DNA of 8,191 nt, taken from CALXXL01 sp964512385. Its GTDB lineage: Bacteria > Verrucomicrobiota > Lentisphaeria > Victivallales > Victivallaceae. The stretch covers positions 1 to 8,191 of the forward strand of contig CAZEHZ010000105.1 of assembly GCA_964512385.1 (NCBI GenBank), written 5' to 3'. The notes beneath the pieces are model-generated. The model searched no databases. It was given only the letters and a program-made list of their open reading frames with translations, and was not told where the DNA came from. Position 1 is the first letter of the stretch. Each line of letters starts with the position of its first letter. Below, piece by piece: positions 6,389 to 8,191 of this stretch. A program made the position numbers and the translations under genes.

Positions 6389-8191
6389 TTAAAAATTATA
6401 ATCGCTATCAAGAGTAACTCCACGTTCGGAATTATAAATTCCGTAAGCGGTCTGCACGGTAACCCCGTAAAGGTTTTCTGCACAGCCGTAACTTAAAAAC
6501 ATCTCCACATCACGTTTATTTAAATTAACCGTAAACGGTTGTAACCGCCTGAACGCTTGTCTGGAGGGGCCATATTTTTTCAGCTCCGCAATATACTGCG
6601 CCGACTTGCAGGTTAGCACCACCAGCGGAAGCTGTCCGGCATCGTCAATCATAAAAAACTTTTGGCCGAATTCCCGGAATTGATACTGCCAGTCGGATTG
6701 GGTATTCAGTTTATCACTAAAACCGTCGCCATTTAATAATTTGCCGCATTTATTGTAAAAATGTTGAAAATATTGTTTGTAGAGTTGCGGTGATAATTCC
6801 GGCAATTGGCCATCGTCGGTTAAGCACTCTTGAGTGGCGTTGGCGGCAAAGGTCTGCAACCCCGGCGGTAACGGCTCCGGCACTTTAAACACAAAAACCT
6901 GTCCCATGCCGTCTTGTTTACCCTCCCGATTACAGCGGCCGGCGGCTTGAGCAATCGAGTCAATACCGGTGAATTCACGATAAACCCGCTGTACATCAAT
7001 ATCCACTCCGGCCTCAATCAATGACGTGGCAATAATAGTAACCGGTTTGTTGGCCGCTAAATCAGACCGGATTTTGGCCAGGATTGCACTGCGGTCCGCC
7101 GGGCATAGCAAGGCTGACAAGTGATACTTGTTTGGTGCGGTAATCTTATCAAATAACGCCAGACACCGTTTGCGGGTATTAACAATGCATAAGACTTGCG
7201 GTTCCTGATTCAGCTTTTTAGCTAAGGCGTCCAAGTCTAAGGTCCCCAGATAGTTAATATTAGTTCTTCTTAATTTTTCCGCCAGTAAATCGGCATCATC
7301 AATAATGTTTTGAGCCGGCGGCAGTCCGCTAATCTGATAGCGGGGATTATGGCCGAGCATCCCTTCTACTTGCGGAATAGTGGCTGAACATAATACTACG
7401 GTGCAGTTAAAGTGGGCGGTCAAATCTTTTAATGTGGTCAGAATTGCATTTAAATGTTCCGGCGGGAGTTTTTGGGCTTCGTCCAAAATAATAATACTGC
7501 GGTTCAGGTTGTGTATTTTTCGGGAGCCGGAGGCGTTACCCTGCAGCAGCGATTCAAACAGTTGAACCGTGGTGGTAACAATAATCGGGGCGTCCCAGTT
7601 TTCGGCGGCCAGCCGACTGTCCGGATACGCCTCAAAATCAAAATTGCAGTGATGTTCCAGCACATTTTTTTCGCCGAAAATATGTTTATAACATTCGGCA
7701 GTCTGTTCAATAATACTGTTATATGGAATCGCCATTACAATGCGCTGAAAATTATATTTTTTCAGATGTTTAAGCGCAAACGCCATTGCTGAGAGCGTTT
7801 TGCCGCCGCCGGTCGGCACATTTAAGGAAAACACTCCGGGCGGCAACTCTGCTTTGGCAAGACAATTCTCTAAAATCTCGGCACGGATTTTATTTACCAG
7901 AGTGTCGGCGGTAAACTTGGTCATATACTGTTCAAAAGCCGCAAACAACTGCTGAAAATCATCGTAATTGCCGCGCAACTTGGCTAAATCTGCATTTTCA
8001 AAAGTCCCGGCATCCAAACGGTCGGCATCAACTAATGCCGAAAACAACATGCGGATGAACATTTGAGTGCTGTGCCATGAGTCGCAGAACGGCATTATTT
8101 CGGTACATAAATCGGCTTGAATATTTGCAATATCCGGTATAAAATCCGCCGTTAAGGGTTCAGAGAGCTGATGATTGGCGGTCAATCTGTC
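6389..8191 (-). CDS. cas3: Cas3 helicase-nuclease, 5' end beyond the right edge
   Basis: Cas3 is recruited by target-bound Cascade to unwind and shred DNA. About 600 codons are visible and the frame stays open to 8191; a TTG at 8185 is not the true start. Counting from that codon, WHSTQMFIRMLFSALVDADRLD (37-58) is the end of the HD nuclease domain, so its metal-binding His/Asp motifs are off the window. Superfamily 2 helicase motifs follow in order: Walker A VPTGGGKT (123-130), DEAQ (235-238), SAT (267-269), ATSLIEAGVDID (386-397) and QAAGRCNREG (413-422). The C-terminal accessory domain takes the last roughly 130 residues. I-C Cas3 proteins are usually over 700 residues, so 150-200 are missing here. 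It ends 9 bp before cas5d. Confidence 0.98.
   Translation of the reverse strand, partial: DRLTANHQLSEPLTADFIPDIANIQADLCTEIMPFCDSWHSTQMFIRMLFSALVDADRLDAGTFENADLAKLRGNYDDFQQLFAAFEQYMTKFTADTLVNKIRAEILENCLAKAELPPGVFSLNVPTGGGKTLSAMAFALKHLKKYNFQRIVMAIPYNSIIEQTAECYKHIFGEKNVLEHHCNFDFEAYPDSRLAAENWDAPIIVTTTVQLFESLLQGNASGSRKIHNLNRSIIILDEAQKLPPEHLNAILTTLKDLTAHFNCTVVLCSATIPQVEGMLGHNPRYQISGLPPAQNIIDDADLLAEKLRRTNINYLGTLDLDALAKKLNQEPQVLCIVNTRKRCLALFDKITAPNKYHLSALLCPADRSAILAKIRSDLAANKPVTIIATSLIEAGVDIDVQRVYREFTGIDSIAQAAGRCNREGKQDGMGQVFVFKVPEPLPPGLQTFAANATQECLTDDGQLPELSPQLYKQYFQHFYNKCGKLLNGDGFSDKLNTQSDWQYQFREFGQKFFMIDDAGQLPLVVLTCKSAQYIAELKKYGPSRQAFRRLQPFTVNLNKRDVEMFLSYGCAENLYGVTVQTAYGIYNSERGVTLDSDYNF

Noticed and set aside
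1578..7792. Short plus-strand and out-of-frame minus-strand frames of 60-112 codons inside the cas genes
   Set aside because: They lie opposite or within well-supported cas genes, match no family I know and lack convincing starts.
8183..8185. TTG as the start of a cas3 lacking its HD domain (a possible split cas3)
   Set aside because: The frame continues open to the window edge and the visible N-terminus is the end of an HD domain, so truncation by the window is the simpler reading.
1085..8191. A new or hybrid CRISPR subtype, or extra defence genes in the operon
   Set aside because: Every gene fits the ordinary I-C set in its usual order, with no space left for an added gene apart from the internal cas11c.

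Overview
The window holds most of one subtype I-C (Dvulg-type) CRISPR-Cas locus, with all genes and the array transcribed on the minus strand. Read in that direction from the right edge, the order is cas3 (5' end off the window), cas5d, cas8c, cas7, cas4, cas1, cas2, an AT-rich leader, then a CRISPR array that runs off the left edge. This is the canonical I-C layout. No accessory, mobile or RNA gene was found beside it, and I do not see a new system. What deserves attention lies inside the known one: a hidden cas11c reading frame, a boxA-like antitermination signal in the leader, and unusual residues in the Cas5d processing enzyme.

Layout. Positions 1-928 hold 14 spacers of 31-34 bp between 15 repeats of 32 bp. 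The leftmost repeat is cut by the window edge and carries one substitution; the other 14 are identical. Positions 929-1084 are the leader, with a sigma70-type promoter (TTGACA, 18 bp, TAATAT) and a boxA-like element between that promoter and the first repeat. Positions 1085-3021 hold the adaptation genes cas2, cas1 and cas4. Positions 3033-6379 encode the effector complex (cas7, cas8c with an internal cas11c frame, cas5d). Positions 6389-8191 encode the helicase part of Cas3. Junctions are tight (4-bp overlaps or gaps of 3-11 bp), so this is one operon whose promoter must lie beyond the right edge.

How it works (family knowledge): Cas4-Cas1-Cas2 choose, trim and insert new spacers next to the leader. 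The array transcript is cut by Cas5d at the base of each repeat hairpin, leaving an 11-nt 5' handle. Cas5d, Cas7, Cas8c and Cas11c form Cascade around the crRNA, and Cas3 is recruited to unwind and degrade the target DNA.

Organism: a bacterium of moderate GC content with Shine-Dalgarno-led genes. The sequence does not fix the phylum. I-C loci are widespread and move horizontally, so no species is proposed. Identical leader-proximal repeats and intact frames suggest a recently active locus.
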